A stretch of 64,000 bases of DNA from Spirochaeta thermophila DSM 6192 (GTDB lineage: Bacteria; Spirochaetota; Spirochaetia; Winmispirales; Winmispiraceae): assembly GCF_000147075.1 (NCBI RefSeq), contig NC_014484.1:124001-188000 (forward strand), read 5' to 3'. Every line of letters begins with the position of its first letter. The first letter of the stretch is position 1. The position numbers and the translations under genes were made by a program. The notes beneath the pieces are model-generated. The model made no database searches, was not told the origin of the DNA, and worked only from the letters and a program-made list of their open reading frames with translations. This document shows positions 24,673 to 33,869 of the stretch, piece after piece.

Positions 24673-26883
24673 GTGAAGGCTCTTCTGAAGAACCTGAAGA
24701 CGTTGGAACGGTGTCTCTCCTCGTATGTTCCAGGGGATGTGATCGCACTCGCCGAGATCCGGGAGCTCCTCGGTGAGGTCCGGAGGGAGTTCGAGAGGAC
24801 CCCTTCGCTCAAGAAACTCGAAGGCGTGCTCGCTACCTTTCTCCAGATCTCGGACCGGCTCGCCTCGGATCCGGGGTTGGAGGCCGGCTTCGTGGAGCTC
24901 CTCTCGGGGGTGGTGGGTGATCTCATCCTCTTCTTCACGAGGAAGATCGAGGCGAAGACCTTCGCGGCCCACCTCAGATCCTTCATCCCTCGACTCAAGG
25001 AGATGCTCTCCTCCTCAGCCCCACGGGAGGAGAAGGGGCGTCCCCGGTATCCCTCCGATTACTTCGACGCCCTCGTGGACGACGACCGGCTTCTCTCGCA
25101 GTTCTTCCACGAGGCGTCCGACCACCTCAACGAGGCCCAGTACACGCTCCTCGATCTCGAGTACGATCCCACGAACAAGGAACTCGTCAACGACATTTTC
25201 CGGAACTTCCATACGATCAAGGGGTCTTCCGCGTTCCTCGGCCTCAGGAACATAGAGGAGGTCAGTCACAGTATAGAGGATCTCTTCGTCCTCGTGCGCG
25301 ATGACAAGATCTTTCTCTCTCGGGATCTCATCGATGTGGTGTTCTACGGGATAGAACTCATCAGGGTGTTGCTCGACATCATGGAGACCTCCGGATTCGA
25401 ACGGGAGAAGATGACCCAGGCATTCCTCCAGGTGGATATCTTCACCTACCTCCACCTCATGGAGCGTATACTCACGGAATATACGGTGAAGAAGATCGGC
25501 GAGATCCTCCAGGAGGAGGGGAAGCTGAAGCCCGAAGACCTCCACGTGCTCCTTGAGCGTCAGGAGAAGGGAGGGGGAGAACGGATGCCCCTGGGGAAAC
25601 TCGCTGTTGAGGAGCGGCTCGTGATGCCGGAGGACGTGGTGGGGGCCCTCAAGAAACAGCAGGATCAGCGGGCCAAGGCGAGACGGCTGGGATACGTGAA
25701 GGTCTCCAACGAGAAGCTCAACATGCTCATCGATCTGGTGGGGGAGCTGGTGATCCATCAATCGATGCTCCAGCAACACCTTCTGGCAGAGGAGGACAGG
25801 GAGCGGCTCGACAGGACGCTCACGAGCCTGGAGACGACCACCTCGACCATCAAGAACCTGGTCCTCTCACTCGGCATGCTCCCCATGGGCGATCTCTTCA
25901 ACCGGCTCAGGGTGGCCATACGGCATACCGCGGAGGAGCTCGGCAAGGCGATCATCGTGGACACCGAGGGAGAGGAGACGGAACTCGACAGGAACATGCT
26001 GGAGGTGCTCTACGACCCCCTGCTCCACCTCGTGCGGAACGCCGTGGATCACGGTATCGAATCCCCCGAGGAACGGGAGAAGGCGGGGAAGCTCAGGGTC
26101 GGCAAGATCTCCCTGCGCGCGGAACACCGGGGGAGCGGCATCCAGATCGTGGTGGAGGACGACGGACGGGGTATCGACCGCAAGAAGGTGGTGGAGAAGG
26201 CCCTGCTCCTCGGCCTCGTCCGCAAGGAGGATGCGGGGCGGATGAGCGAGAAGGAGGTCTACGACCTCCTCTTCCTTCCAGGGTTCTCCACCAAGGAACG
26301 GGTGGACACCACCTCGGGCAGGGGGGTGGGGATGGACGTGGTGAAGAAGAATCTCGAGTCCATCCACGGCAGGGTCGAGGTGGAGAGCGAAGAGGGGAAG
26401 TTCACCCGATTCATCATCGGACTTCCCCTCACCCTGGCCATCATCGACGGACTCGTCACGGTGATCGGGAAGAATCGGTACATCTTCCCCTTCGGGGCGG
26501 TGGAGGAGATCGCCGTGATACCCCGGGACCGACTCCGTATGGAGGAGGAGCAGAACGCCACCCTCCTGTTCCATCGGGGGCGGCACATCCCCGTGCTCTT
26601 CTCCCATCGCATCCTAGGAGAGGAGAGGCACGAAGAAGGGGATTCCTTCCTCGGGGTCCTCGTGCTCCACGAGCGTTCCTCCTACTGCGTGGTGGTGGAC
26701 GAGATCGTGGGAAAGCAGGAGGTGGTGATCAAGAATCTGGGGGGATTGCTCTCCGGTTATCGCTATCTCTCTGGTGGTACCATATTCGGGGACGGGAGTA
26801 TAGGTTTCGTCCTCGACATCCAGGGATTGATAGAAGAGGCGGAGGCCAGATCGGCGGCCAAGACGGTATTGAGGGAGGTGTGA
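24673..26883 (+). CDS. cheA: Chemotaxis histidine kinase CheA with atypical N-terminus
   Basis: About 736 residues. Residues 1-135 form a helical extension absent from usual CheA. The HPt domain follows, with H180 in FRNFHTIKGSSAFLG. The usual CheY/CheB-binding P2 region is replaced by two similar helical units, KKIGEILQEEGKLKPEDL and MPLGKLAVEERLVMPEDV, which resemble MshEN-type modules. Then come the dimerisation domain, the ATPase domain (LVRNAVDHGIE, DDGRGID, GRGVGMDVV) and the CheW-like domain. CheA phosphorylates CheY and CheB in response to receptors. The GTG at 24673 is chosen because of AGGGGG upstream; GTG 24649 or 24667 are alternatives. cheY follows without a gap (TGA then ATG). 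Confidence 0.94.
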   Translation: MKALLKNLKTLERCLSSYVPGDVIALAEIRELLGEVRREFERTPSLKKLEGVLATFLQISDRLASDPGLEAGFVELLSGVVGDLILFFTRKIEAKTFAAHLRSFIPRLKEMLSSSAPREEKGRPRYPSDYFDALVDDDRLLSQFFHEASDHLNEAQYTLLDLEYDPTNKELVNDIFRNFHTIKGSSAFLGLRNIEEVSHSIEDLFVLVRDDKIFLSRDLIDVVFYGIELIRVLLDIMETSGFEREKMTQAFLQVDIFTYLHLMERILTEYTVKKIGEILQEEGKLKPEDLHVLLERQEKGGGERMPLGKLAVEERLVMPEDVVGALKKQQDQRAKARRLGYVKVSNEKLNMLIDLVGELVIHQSMLQQHLLAEEDRERLDRTLTSLETTTSTIKNLVLSLGMLPMGDLFNRLRVAIRHTAEELGKAIIVDTEGEETELDRNMLEVLYDPLLHLVRNAVDHGIESPEEREKAGKLRVGKISLRAEHRGSGIQIVVEDDGRGIDRKKVVEKALLLGLVRKEDAGRMSEKEVYDLLFLPGFSTKERVDTTSGRGVGMDVVKKNLESIHGRVEVESEEGKFTRFIIGLPLTLAIIDGLVTVIGKNRYIFPFGAVEEIAVIPRDRLRMEEEQNATLLFHRGRHIPVLFSHRILGEERHEEGDSFLGVLVLHERSSYCVVVDEIVGKQEVVIKNLGGLLSGYRYLSGGTIFGDGSIGFVLDIQGLIEEAEARSAAKTVLREV

Positions 26884-27249
26884 ATGAAACACATCATGGT
26901 GGTGGACGACTCGGAGGTCATCCTCAGGATCGTGAGTCAGACACTCCAGATGCATGGGTATTCCCAGATACTCACGGCATCCAACGGAAAGGATGCCCTG
27001 CCTATCATCAAGGAACACCTGGGCAAGATCGCGCTCTATATCTTCGATGTGAACATGCCGGAGATGGACGGTCTCTCCCTCCTCAAGGAGGTGAGGGCCC
27101 TGGACAAGACCACGCCCATCATCATGCTCACCACGGAGACCGACAAAGAGAAGATCATAGCTGCCAGGGAGTCCGGTGCCACCGGATGGATCATAAAGCC
27201 TTTCGAGGGCGAGAAGTTCATCAAGGTGGTGAAGATGTACCTCGGGTAA
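26884..27249 (+). CDS. cheY: Chemotaxis response regulator CheY
   Basis: The 121-residue single receiver domain has the acidic pair in MVVDDSEV, phosphoacceptor D55 in YIFDVNMPEMDG, the Thr in IIMLTTET and the Lys in WIIKPFEG. There is no output domain, as expected for a CheY that binds the flagellar switch. It starts on the base after the cheA stop, so translation is coupled and the stoichiometry with CheA is likely fixed. Length and motifs are ordinary. Confidence 0.96.
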   Translation: MKHIMVVDDSEVILRIVSQTLQMHGYSQILTASNGKDALPIIKEHLGKIALYIFDVNMPEMDGLSLLKEVRALDKTTPIIMLTTETDKEKIIAARESGATGWIIKPFEGEKFIKVVKMYLG

Positions 27250-27266
27250 TCTGAAGAGGAGGCCCT

Positions 27267-27788
27267 ATGGCTGATCCGGTTCTCAACAAGTATCTGCTCT
27301 TTTCCCTCGGGGAGGAACACTACGGGATCCCCATCGCCAAGGTCCAGGAGGTGGTACGATACATCCCCATCACCAGGTTGCACGACACCTCCCGCTTCCT
27401 CAAGGGGGTGGTCAATCTCAGGGGAAGGATCGTGCCGATCATAGATCTGAGGCTCAAGTTCGGCTTCGAGGAGAGACCCTACACGGATCGGACGGTCTTC
27501 ATCGTGGTGGAGGTCTTGAGTCCCCGCAGTCCCTACCTGGTCGGCCTCGCCGTCGATGCGGTGGAGGACGTGGTGGAGATACCGGATACACGGGTGGAGA
27601 AGATGCCCAGCGTAGGGGGCAAGATGAAGTCGCACTACCTCTACGGGCTGGTGCAGCTGGATGACCGACTCGTCCTCCTCCTCAATCTCGAGGAGATCCT
27701 GAGCACCGAAGAAGTAGTGAAGATCTCGGAGAAGGTGGAGCCCCAGAAGGTCTCACCGGAACCCTCTCCCTCCCAGCGTAAGGGATAA
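27267..27788 (+). CDS. cheW: Chemotaxis coupling protein CheW
   Basis: The 173-residue protein is a single CheW domain (about 5-145) with YLLFSLGEEHYGIPIAKVQEV, GVVNLRGRIVPIIDLR and VGLAVDAVEDVVEI, which match the family closely. It links CheA to chemoreceptors. The last 25 residues are a charged, Pro/Ser-rich tail. GAGGAGG precedes the ATG by a good distance. The degenerate receptor gene follows after 2 bases. Confidence 0.96.
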   Translation: MADPVLNKYLLFSLGEEHYGIPIAKVQEVVRYIPITRLHDTSRFLKGVVNLRGRIVPIIDLRLKFGFEERPYTDRTVFIVVEVLSPRSPYLVGLAVDAVEDVVEIPDTRVEKMPSVGGKMKSHYLYGLVQLDDRLVLLLNLEEILSTEEVVKISEKVEPQKVSPEPSPSQRKG

Positions 27789-27790
27789 GC

Positions 27791-29368
27791 ATGAAACGAA
27801 CGAGCTCCTGGTTCGCCTCGATCCGTGCACTCACCGTCCTCGCTGAAGTAGGGCTTGTCGCTTCTCTGTTGCTACTCGTGATGATGCAGGTGTTCGACAT
27901 GGAGGGATGGACGTTTCTCCCCCTCCTCCTCGTGGTGCTTTTCGTCCTCCTCGGCCTCGTGGTTTTCCTGAGGAGGGAGCGGCGCTACATAGTGGAGTTG
28001 GAACAGGTGGTAGAGCACACCATCGATGCCTATCGGGGTGTCTCCCTCCAGCTTCTCCTCGCGATCGGCGACATCTACAGGGACATGCTCTCCCTTCAAG
28101 AGGAGTACCTCTCTCCTCTGCCTGCCGAGGTCGAGGAGTCCCGGTCCATGTTGGATAGGGTGTTCTCCTCAGAGACCGAGTTCGCGAAGCTCATAGAGGA
28201 GGAACGGAAGAGGATCGATGGCCTCAAAGGAGTCGATCTCAAGAAGCTCCTCCGCGGCGTGGCGGGATTCGAAGTGATCAGCCGACGGTACATCCTCGCC
28301 TCCCTGGTGATACTGGGGACAGTCGTAAAGAAGATGAAGGAGGTGATCTCGGAGAAGCTCGAGCTCTCCAGGAGCATGTCCCGCGGGCTGGTGGAGGTCT
28401 CCATCGTCCACGACCTCATAAAACGGTGGGACGAGCTGTCGGATCAGCTCATCGTGAAGGAGGTCTCCCAGAGCTTCCAGGAGATCGCGCCGATGCGGGA
28501 GATGCTGGAGAAGACCCTCAAGGTCCTCGCCGGGGACATCCCCGAGATGAAACGCCAACAGGAGGAGGCGAGGGAGTTCCTCCTCCTCCAGAGGAGGAGG
28601 CTCGAGGAATTCTTCGAAGTGATGGAGAAGGTGAAGTACGAGTTCTCTCTCAGCATGGAGCGGTACTTCGATGAACTCAAGGGTATCCCTTCTGTGGTGA
28701 AAGAGATCTCAGAGATTGCGGAGAACGTGAAGATGGTCTCGTTCAAACTGAGCATCGAGGCGAGCAAGGCGGGGGACAGGAGCTTCACCCTCATCGCCAG
28801 GGAACTCAGGACCCTCTCCGAGAAGGTGTCCCTCTTCGCAAAGGAGATCACAGGGAGGGTGAGCCTCACCACCCAGACCGTGGAGAAAGAGAGGAGGATC
28901 CAACTCGAGAAACTTGAGGAACTCGAACGGATCATGGGGGAATCGAGTTCCCTCACCCAGGAGCTTGATCGATACGACGAGAGCGTCCGCAGGATCTCGG
29001 ATTCGTTCGAGATGCAGCTCAAGCGTATCGGCAACATCGAAGAGTACGGGCGTGAGGCGAACCGGCTCCTCATGCGGTTCTTCGAGATCGCCCAGCAACT
29101 GGTGATCGTCCAGGAGGAGTTGCTCCACCGGGATGCCTTTGTCGAGGAGCTCATGCAGGGTCTCCAGAAACACCTCGAGGACTTCGTCTCCCGTGAGGAG
29201 AGTTACAGGGAGAACAAGGAGGTGGTGAGGGCCATCCTCGAGCGACTCAAATCGAGGATCACGACCAAGCGGGAACGTCTCCTCCTCAAGGATTTCTACA
29301 GGAAGTTCCTGGGAGAGGAATGGGAAGAGGATGTCTCACCCACGGACGACTCCATCATCATCTTCTAG
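27791..29368 (+). CDS. Degenerate chemoreceptor-like protein in the che operon
   Basis: The 525-residue protein has two adjacent TM helices (about 13-35 and 40-63) with almost no extracytoplasmic loop, so it probably does not sense external ligands directly. The rest is long helical coiled coil. Near residues 310-360 the segment ISEIAENVKMVSFKLSIEAS then KAGDRSFTLIARELRTLSEK follows the pattern of the receptor tip ([20 protein letters not shown]...), but most hallmark residues are replaced, including the invariant Glu/Ala/Gly run. It lies between cheW and cheR with gaps of 2 and 9 bases. It could be a modified receptor tuned to a special CheW/CheA array, or a structural array protein. The C-terminus is acidic and ends SIIIF. 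Confidence 0.75.
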   Translation: MKRTSSWFASIRALTVLAEVGLVASLLLLVMMQVFDMEGWTFLPLLLVVLFVLLGLVVFLRRERRYIVELEQVVEHTIDAYRGVSLQLLLAIGDIYRDMLSLQEEYLSPLPAEVEESRSMLDRVFSSETEFAKLIEEERKRIDGLKGVDLKKLLRGVAGFEVISRRYILASLVILGTVVKKMKEVISEKLELSRSMSRGLVEVSIVHDLIKRWDELSDQLIVKEVSQSFQEIAPMREMLEKTLKVLAGDIPEMKRQQEEAREFLLLQRRRLEEFFEVMEKVKYEFSLSMERYFDELKGIPSVVKEISEIAENVKMVSFKLSIEASKAGDRSFTLIARELRTLSEKVSLFAKEITGRVSLTTQTVEKERRIQLEKLEELERIMGESSSLTQELDRYDESVRRISDSFEMQLKRIGNIEEYGREANRLLMRFFEIAQQLVIVQEELLHRDAFVEELMQGLQKHLEDFVSREESYRENKEVVRAILERLKSRITTKRERLLLKDFYRKFLGEEWEEDVSPTDDSIIIF

Positions 29369-29377
29369 GGGAAGATG

Positions 29378-30190
29378 ATGTCCGCCCTCTCTCCCTCGAT
29401 GTTCACCCGGCTTTCCGGGCTCTTCTACGAGATCACCGGGATACGGCTCAAGGAGTACAAGCGGTATCTCCTCGAATACCGCCTCATGCGGCTCGTGGGG
29501 CCTGATCGGAGGTTCTCCTCGTTCGAGGAGCTCTACGAGGCGCTCCGCGAGGACCACACGGGGGAGCTCAGGGGGCTCTTCGTCCACCTCCTCACCACGA
29601 ACTACACCTACTTCTTCCGTGAGTCCCTGCACTTCCCGGTGGTACGTGAGTATCTCCAGGGAAGAGGCAGGGAGGAACCCTATGTGAGGATATGGAGCGC
29701 GGGGTGCGCCACCGGAGAGGAGACGTACAGTATCGCCATGGTGGTGAGGGATGCCCTCCCCGATGTGGATGCGCGGGATCTCAAGATCCTGGGTACGGAC
29801 ATCTCGCCCGAGGTCTTGTACGTGGCGCATGCTGGTGTCTATCCGCTGAGGAAAATCCAGTCGTCTCCGTACGACCATCTCCTCGCGCGCTACTGCAGGT
29901 TCGACGAGAGGGAGGGTATCCTCGAGGTGAAGGATGAGGTGAAGAGGCTGGTGACGTTCAGGCGCCTCAACCTCATGGACCCCTATCCGTTCAGACGCAT
30001 GTTCGATGTGGTGTTCCTCCGGAATGTGCTCATCTATTTCGACCTCCCCGAGAAGGAGCGGATCCTCTCGAAGGTCTACGACGTGGTGAAACCGGAAGGG
30101 TATCTCATCCTGGGCCTCTCGGAGAGCCTCGTGGGTGTGCGCCACCGGTTTCTTCACCTCAAGGCTTCCATCTACACCAAGAGGGGGTGA
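29378..30190 (+). CDS. cheR: Chemoreceptor glutamate methyltransferase CheR
   Basis: The 270-residue enzyme methylates glutamates on chemoreceptors using S-adenosylmethionine. It has the N-terminal helical domain (about 5-75) and the Rossmann methyltransferase domain with RIWSAGCATGEETYSIAM (SAM binding), GTDISPEVLYVAHAG and VFLRNVLIYFD. An adjacent ATG at 29375 is an alternative start; AGGGGA spacing favours 29378. No TPR extension is seen. It stands in the che operon, 1 base before cheD. Confidence 0.95.
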   Translation: MSALSPSMFTRLSGLFYEITGIRLKEYKRYLLEYRLMRLVGPDRRFSSFEELYEALREDHTGELRGLFVHLLTTNYTYFFRESLHFPVVREYLQGRGREEPYVRIWSAGCATGEETYSIAMVVRDALPDVDARDLKILGTDISPEVLYVAHAGVYPLRKIQSSPYDHLLARYCRFDEREGILEVKDEVKRLVTFRRLNLMDPYPFRRMFDVVFLRNVLIYFDLPEKERILSKVYDVVKPEGYLILGLSESLVGVRHRFLHLKASIYTKRG

Positions 30191-30191
30191 T

Positions 30192-30680
30192 ATGCACGAG
30201 TACTTCCTGCATCCCGGAGAGCTTATCTTCTCCCGACGCCACATGCTCGTAAAGACCGTGCTGGGGTCATGTGTGGCGGTGTGCCTCCACGACAAGGTGC
30301 AGCGTATAGGGGGGATGTGCCACTACCTCCTCCCCGTGGCCCCCACGGACGAACAGCGGAGCACCAAGTACGGTGACGTGGCCATACGGGTCTTGCTCTC
30401 GAAGTTCCTGGGGAAGGCGGGATCCCGGAAGGAGGATCTGCTGGCCTCGGTGATAGGCGGGGCGTTCGTGGTCTTCGACGAGCGGGAGATCTTCTTCGTG
30501 GGTGACAGGAACGTGGAGGTCGCACTCAGGCTGCTCAAGGAGCATGGCGTCTATGTGCTCCAGATGAACACGGGCGGGGACTACGGGAGGAGGGTCCTCT
30601 TTGAACCTCACACCAACAGGCTGGTCGTCGAACAGATAAAGGGCGTGACCGTGGATGATCTCTACAACCCGGAGGCGTGA
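30192..30680 (+). CDS. cheD: Chemoreceptor glutamine deamidase CheD
   Basis: The 162-residue protein has the CheD core with TVLGSCVAVCLHD (catalytic Cys), GGMCHYLLP (catalytic His) and the conserved TGGDYGRRVLFEPHTNRL C-terminal segment. CheD deamidates specific glutamines in receptors to create methylation sites and in many bacteria interacts with CheC. No cheC or cheX gene is in this window. The ATG at 30192 lies within the GGTGATATG context after cheR; a longer in-frame extension overlaps cheR and is unlikely. Confidence 0.95.
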   Translation: MHEYFLHPGELIFSRRHMLVKTVLGSCVAVCLHDKVQRIGGMCHYLLPVAPTDEQRSTKYGDVAIRVLLSKFLGKAGSRKEDLLASVIGGAFVVFDEREIFFVGDRNVEVALRLLKEHGVYVLQMNTGGDYGRRVLFEPHTNRLVVEQIKGVTVDDLYNPEA

Positions 30681-30683
30681 CTC

Positions 30684-31751
30684 ATGAGCGAGAAGATCCG
30701 CGTGCTGGTGGTGGACGACTCGGCGATCGTGAGGGAGGTCCTCTCACGGCTCATAGGGGGGGCTCCTGACATGGAGCTCGCGGGGACCGCCCCGGATCCC
30801 TTCATCGCGAGGGACAAGATCCTCAGGACGAACCCCGATGTCCTCACCCTTGACATCGAGATGCCTCGTCTGGACGGGCTCTCGTTCCTCGAGCGGCTCA
30901 TGCACTACCGCCCCCTCCCGGTGGTCGTGGTGAGCTCGGTGACCACTAAGGACTCGACGGCGGTGGTGAGGGCTCTGGAGCTGGGGGCCTTCGACGTGGT
31001 GAACAAGCCGGGGGACAGTACGAGCGTGGGGGAGGTGGGTGAGCAGATCCTCGAGAAGATCCGTGCGGCCTACAGGTACAGGGATCAGTTCATCGGCAAG
31101 TGGCGCCTCCTCAAGGAGAAGGGGGCGAGATCAGGTCCTCCTGCCCACCATCTCTCGGTGGTGGAGACCACCGAGAAGCTCGTAGTGCTGGGTGCCTCCA
31201 CCGGCGGCACGGTGGCGTTGGAGGAGGTGCTCTCCCGGCTCCCGAGGGGGATGCCGCCTGTGGTGGTGGTGCAGCACATGCCGCCGGTGTTCACCGCCCA
31301 GTTCGCGCGACGGCTGGACGAGCTCTGCACGCTGCGGGTGAAGGAGGCCGAGGATGGGGAGCGTCTCGAGAAGGGAACAGTGTACATCGCACCGGGTGGG
31401 TACCACCTCGTCCTGGAACGGCGGGGCGAGTTCCTCTACGTGCGTCTCACCCGGGACGAGAAGGTGAACTTCCAGCGTCCCTCGGTCGACGTGCTCTTCG
31501 AGTCTGCGGCGGAAGTGGCCGGGAAGAACACCCTTGGTGTGCTTCTCACCGGGATGGGCAAGGACGGGGCGGAGGGACTCCTGAGGATAAAGGAGGCGGG
31601 GGGGCACACCATCGCACAGGACGAGGCCTCTTCGATCGTGTGGGGGATGCCGAGGGTTGCGGTGGAGATGGGGGCAGCGAAGGAGGTCCTCCCTCTGGAT
31701 CGGATCGCCGAGCGGATGGTGAAGGTCGTCTCGTCAGAGGGCGGGGGATGA
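30684..31751 (+). CDS. cheB: Chemotaxis methylesterase/glutaminase CheB
   Basis: The 355-residue protein has an N-terminal receiver domain with the phosphoacceptor Asp in [13 protein letters not shown] and a C-terminal methylesterase domain. The catalytic triad is visible as Ser in [11 protein letters not shown], His in [10 protein letters not shown] and Asp in [13 protein letters not shown]. It removes methyl groups from receptors after phosphorylation by CheA. It is the last gene of the che operon. The 55 bases before leuC contain a T-rich stretch after GCCGAGGCTC, only a weak terminator candidate, and an extended -10-like TGATATGTT that could be a leuC promoter. Confidence 0.95.
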   Translation: MSEKIRVLVVDDSAIVREVLSRLIGGAPDMELAGTAPDPFIARDKILRTNPDVLTLDIEMPRLDGLSFLERLMHYRPLPVVVVSSVTTKDSTAVVRALELGAFDVVNKPGDSTSVGEVGEQILEKIRAAYRYRDQFIGKWRLLKEKGARSGPPAHHLSVVETTEKLVVLGASTGGTVALEEVLSRLPRGMPPVVVVQHMPPVFTAQFARRLDELCTLRVKEAEDGERLEKGTVYIAPGGYHLVLERRGEFLYVRLTRDEKVNFQRPSVDVLFESAAEVAGKNTLGVLLTGMGKDGAEGLLRIKEAGGHTIAQDEASSIVWGMPRVAVEMGAAKEVLPLDRIAERMVKVVSSEGGG

Positions 31752-31806
31752 TAGCCGAGGCTCAGCATTTTTGATATGTTTAGTCATAAAAAGGGAAGGA
31801 GTGACC

Positions 31807-33210
31807 ATGGCCGGGAAGACCCTCTTTCAAAAGGTGTGGGAGGCACACGTGGTGGATCGACTGCCCACGGGGCAGTACCAGCTCTTCATCGGGCTCCATC
31901 TCCTCCACGAGGTGACGAGCCCCCAGGCGTTCGCGGCCCTGAGGGAGAAGGGGCTCAAGGTGGCGTTCCCCGAGCGCACCTTCGCCACGGTGGATCACAT
32001 CGTTCCCACCCACGACCAGGGGCGGCCCTTCGTGGATCCACAGGCGGAACGCATGATGCAGGAGCTCGAGAAGAACGTGCGCGAGTTCGGCATCAGGTTC
32101 TTCAACCTGGAGAGCGGACGTCAGGGGATCGTCCATGTGATAGGGCCGGAGCTCGGTCTCACCCAGCCCGGTATGACCATCGCGTGCGGCGATTCGCATA
32201 CCTCGACGCATGGGGCCTTCGGCTCGCTCGGATTCGGTATCGGCACGAGTCAGATCCGTGATGTGCTCGCCACGGGTACCCTCGCCATGGAGCCGCTCAA
32301 GGTGAGGAAGATAGAGGTGAACGGGCGGCTCGGTCCGGGGGTGACGCCGAAGGACGTGATCCTCTTCATCATCAACCGGCTCGGTGTGAAGGGGGGTATA
32401 GGGTACGCCTATGAGTATGCAGGGGATGTCTTCGAGGACATGGAGATGGACGGTCGGATGACGGTGTGCAACATGTCGATAGAGGGTGGGGCGAGGATCG
32501 GATACGTGAACCCCGATGAGAAGACCTTTGCCTATCTCAAAGGCAGGGAGTTCGCTCCCAGGGGAGAGGCGTGGGACAGGGCCGTGGCCTACTGGAGGAG
32601 TGTGGCCTCTGATCCGGATGCGGTCTACGATGACGTGGTGGTCTTCGATGCTGCCGAGATCGCGCCCATGGTGACGTGGGGGATCACGCCGGGGCAGAGT
32701 GTGCCCGTGGACGGCGTGCTCCCGGATCCGGCGGCCCTGCCCGAGAGCGAGCGGGAGATCGCCGAGCTGGCGTACCGCCATATGGGATTCAGGCCGGGCA
32801 TGCGGATCCTCGGCACCAGGATCGACGTGGCCTTCGTGGGGAGCTGTACGAACGGCCGGATCTCCGACCTCAGGGCCGCGGCGGAACTGGTGAGGGGCAA
32901 GAAGGTGGCGCCTCATGTCCGGGCCTTCGTGGTGCCGGGATCGATGCAGGTGAAGCGGCAAGCCGAGGAGGAAGGGCTTCACGAGATCTTCATGGATGCC
33001 GGATTCGAGTGGCGTGGGGCCGGATGCTCGATCTGTCTGGGGATGAACCTCGACAGGCTCGAGGGCGACCAGATCAGCGCGAGCTCAAGCAACCGGAACT
33101 TCATCGGCCGTCAGGGGAGTCCCAAGGGGCGCACCCTGCTCATGTCCCCGCAGATGGTGGCTGCTGCGGCCATCGCAGGGGAGGTAGTGGATATACGAGA
33201 GGTAGGATAG
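31807..33210 (+). CDS. leuC: 3-isopropylmalate dehydratase, large subunit
   Basis: The 467-residue subunit is a full-length bacterial-type LeuC. With LeuD it isomerises 2-isopropylmalate to 3-isopropylmalate in leucine synthesis. The iron-sulfur ligands are visible: Cys in [12 protein letters not shown] and the pair in [23 protein letters not shown] and [15 protein letters not shown] are substrate-site segments. AAGGAG sits before the ATG at 31807; a longer frame starting at 31771 is less likely. leuD follows after 9 bases. No leuA or leuB is in the window. Confidence 0.96.
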   Translation: MAGKTLFQKVWEAHVVDRLPTGQYQLFIGLHLLHEVTSPQAFAALREKGLKVAFPERTFATVDHIVPTHDQGRPFVDPQAERMMQELEKNVREFGIRFFNLESGRQGIVHVIGPELGLTQPGMTIACGDSHTSTHGAFGSLGFGIGTSQIRDVLATGTLAMEPLKVRKIEVNGRLGPGVTPKDVILFIINRLGVKGGIGYAYEYAGDVFEDMEMDGRMTVCNMSIEGGARIGYVNPDEKTFAYLKGREFAPRGEAWDRAVAYWRSVASDPDAVYDDVVVFDAAEIAPMVTWGITPGQSVPVDGVLPDPAALPESEREIAELAYRHMGFRPGMRILGTRIDVAFVGSCTNGRISDLRAAAELVRGKKVAPHVRAFVVPGSMQVKRQAEEEGLHEIFMDAGFEWRGAGCSICLGMNLDRLEGDQISASSSNRNFIGRQGSPKGRTLLMSPQMVAAAAIAGEVVDIREVG

Positions 33211-33219
33211 GAGAGCCTT

Positions 33220-33816
33220 ATGACGAACATCATCCGCATAGCGGGTACCATGGTGCCGGTTCGTGGGAACGACATCGATACCGACAGGATCATCCCGGCC
33301 CGGTATCTCAAGGAGATCACCTTCGAGAGGATGGGTGAGTACGCCTTCTACGACGAGCGTTTCGGAGAGGACGGCACGCCCACGGACCATCCGTTCAACC
33401 GCTACGCAGGGGCGAGCATCCTCGTGGCGAACGCCAACTTCGGATGCGGGTCGAGCAGAGAACACGCTGCCCAGGCGGTGATGCGCTGGGGGATCCGGGC
33501 GATCGTGGCCGAGTCGTACGGGGAGATCTTCGCGGGCAACTGCACCATGATAGGGGTTCCACCGGTCGTGGCCTCGCAGGAGGTGGTGGAGGCCCTCCAG
33601 ACCCTCGCCGAGGCACGCCCCGAGGCCCGGGTGGAGATCGACCTCGAGGAGATGGTGGTGCGGGGAGAGGGCTTTTCCTACCCCGTCTCCATGCCCGAGG
33701 GAAGGAGGGAGGCCTTCCTGAAGGGGTATTGGGATTCCACGGCCCTGCTCCTGAGCAACATCGAGAAGACCCGGAAGGTGGCGGCGGGCCTTTCCTATGT
33801 GAGGGGTTTCGAGTAA
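33220..33816 (+). CDS. leuD: 3-isopropylmalate dehydratase, small subunit
   Basis: The 198-residue subunit has the length of proteobacterial-type LeuD. DIDTDRIIPARYLKEI at about 17-32 and NFGCGSSREHAAQA near residue 73 are family signatures around the substrate-binding loop. It completes isopropylmalate isomerase with the adjacent leuC product. The ATG at 33220 has GGAGAG upstream. A small imperfect hairpin (CCGAT...ATCGG, about 33831-33846) lies in the 53-base gap before the next gene. Confidence 0.96.
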   Translation: MTNIIRIAGTMVPVRGNDIDTDRIIPARYLKEITFERMGEYAFYDERFGEDGTPTDHPFNRYAGASILVANANFGCGSSREHAAQAVMRWGIRAIVAESYGEIFAGNCTMIGVPPVVASQEVVEALQTLAEARPEARVEIDLEEMVVRGEGFSYPVSMPEGRREAFLKGYWDSTALLLSNIEKTRKVAAGLSYVRGFE

Positions 33817-33869
33817 GCTTTTCGGGCCGATACGTGCATCGGTCGAATCCGAAGAAGAAGGAGTACTCA

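Noticed and set aside
22653-24998. A 781-codon minus-strand frame opposite the transporter fusion
   Set aside because: No recognisable domain; it mirrors codon bias of the plus-strand gene.
31752-31806. Strong terminator or T-box leader before leuC
   Set aside because: The gap is only 55 bases, the hairpin is very short and no T-box motif is present.
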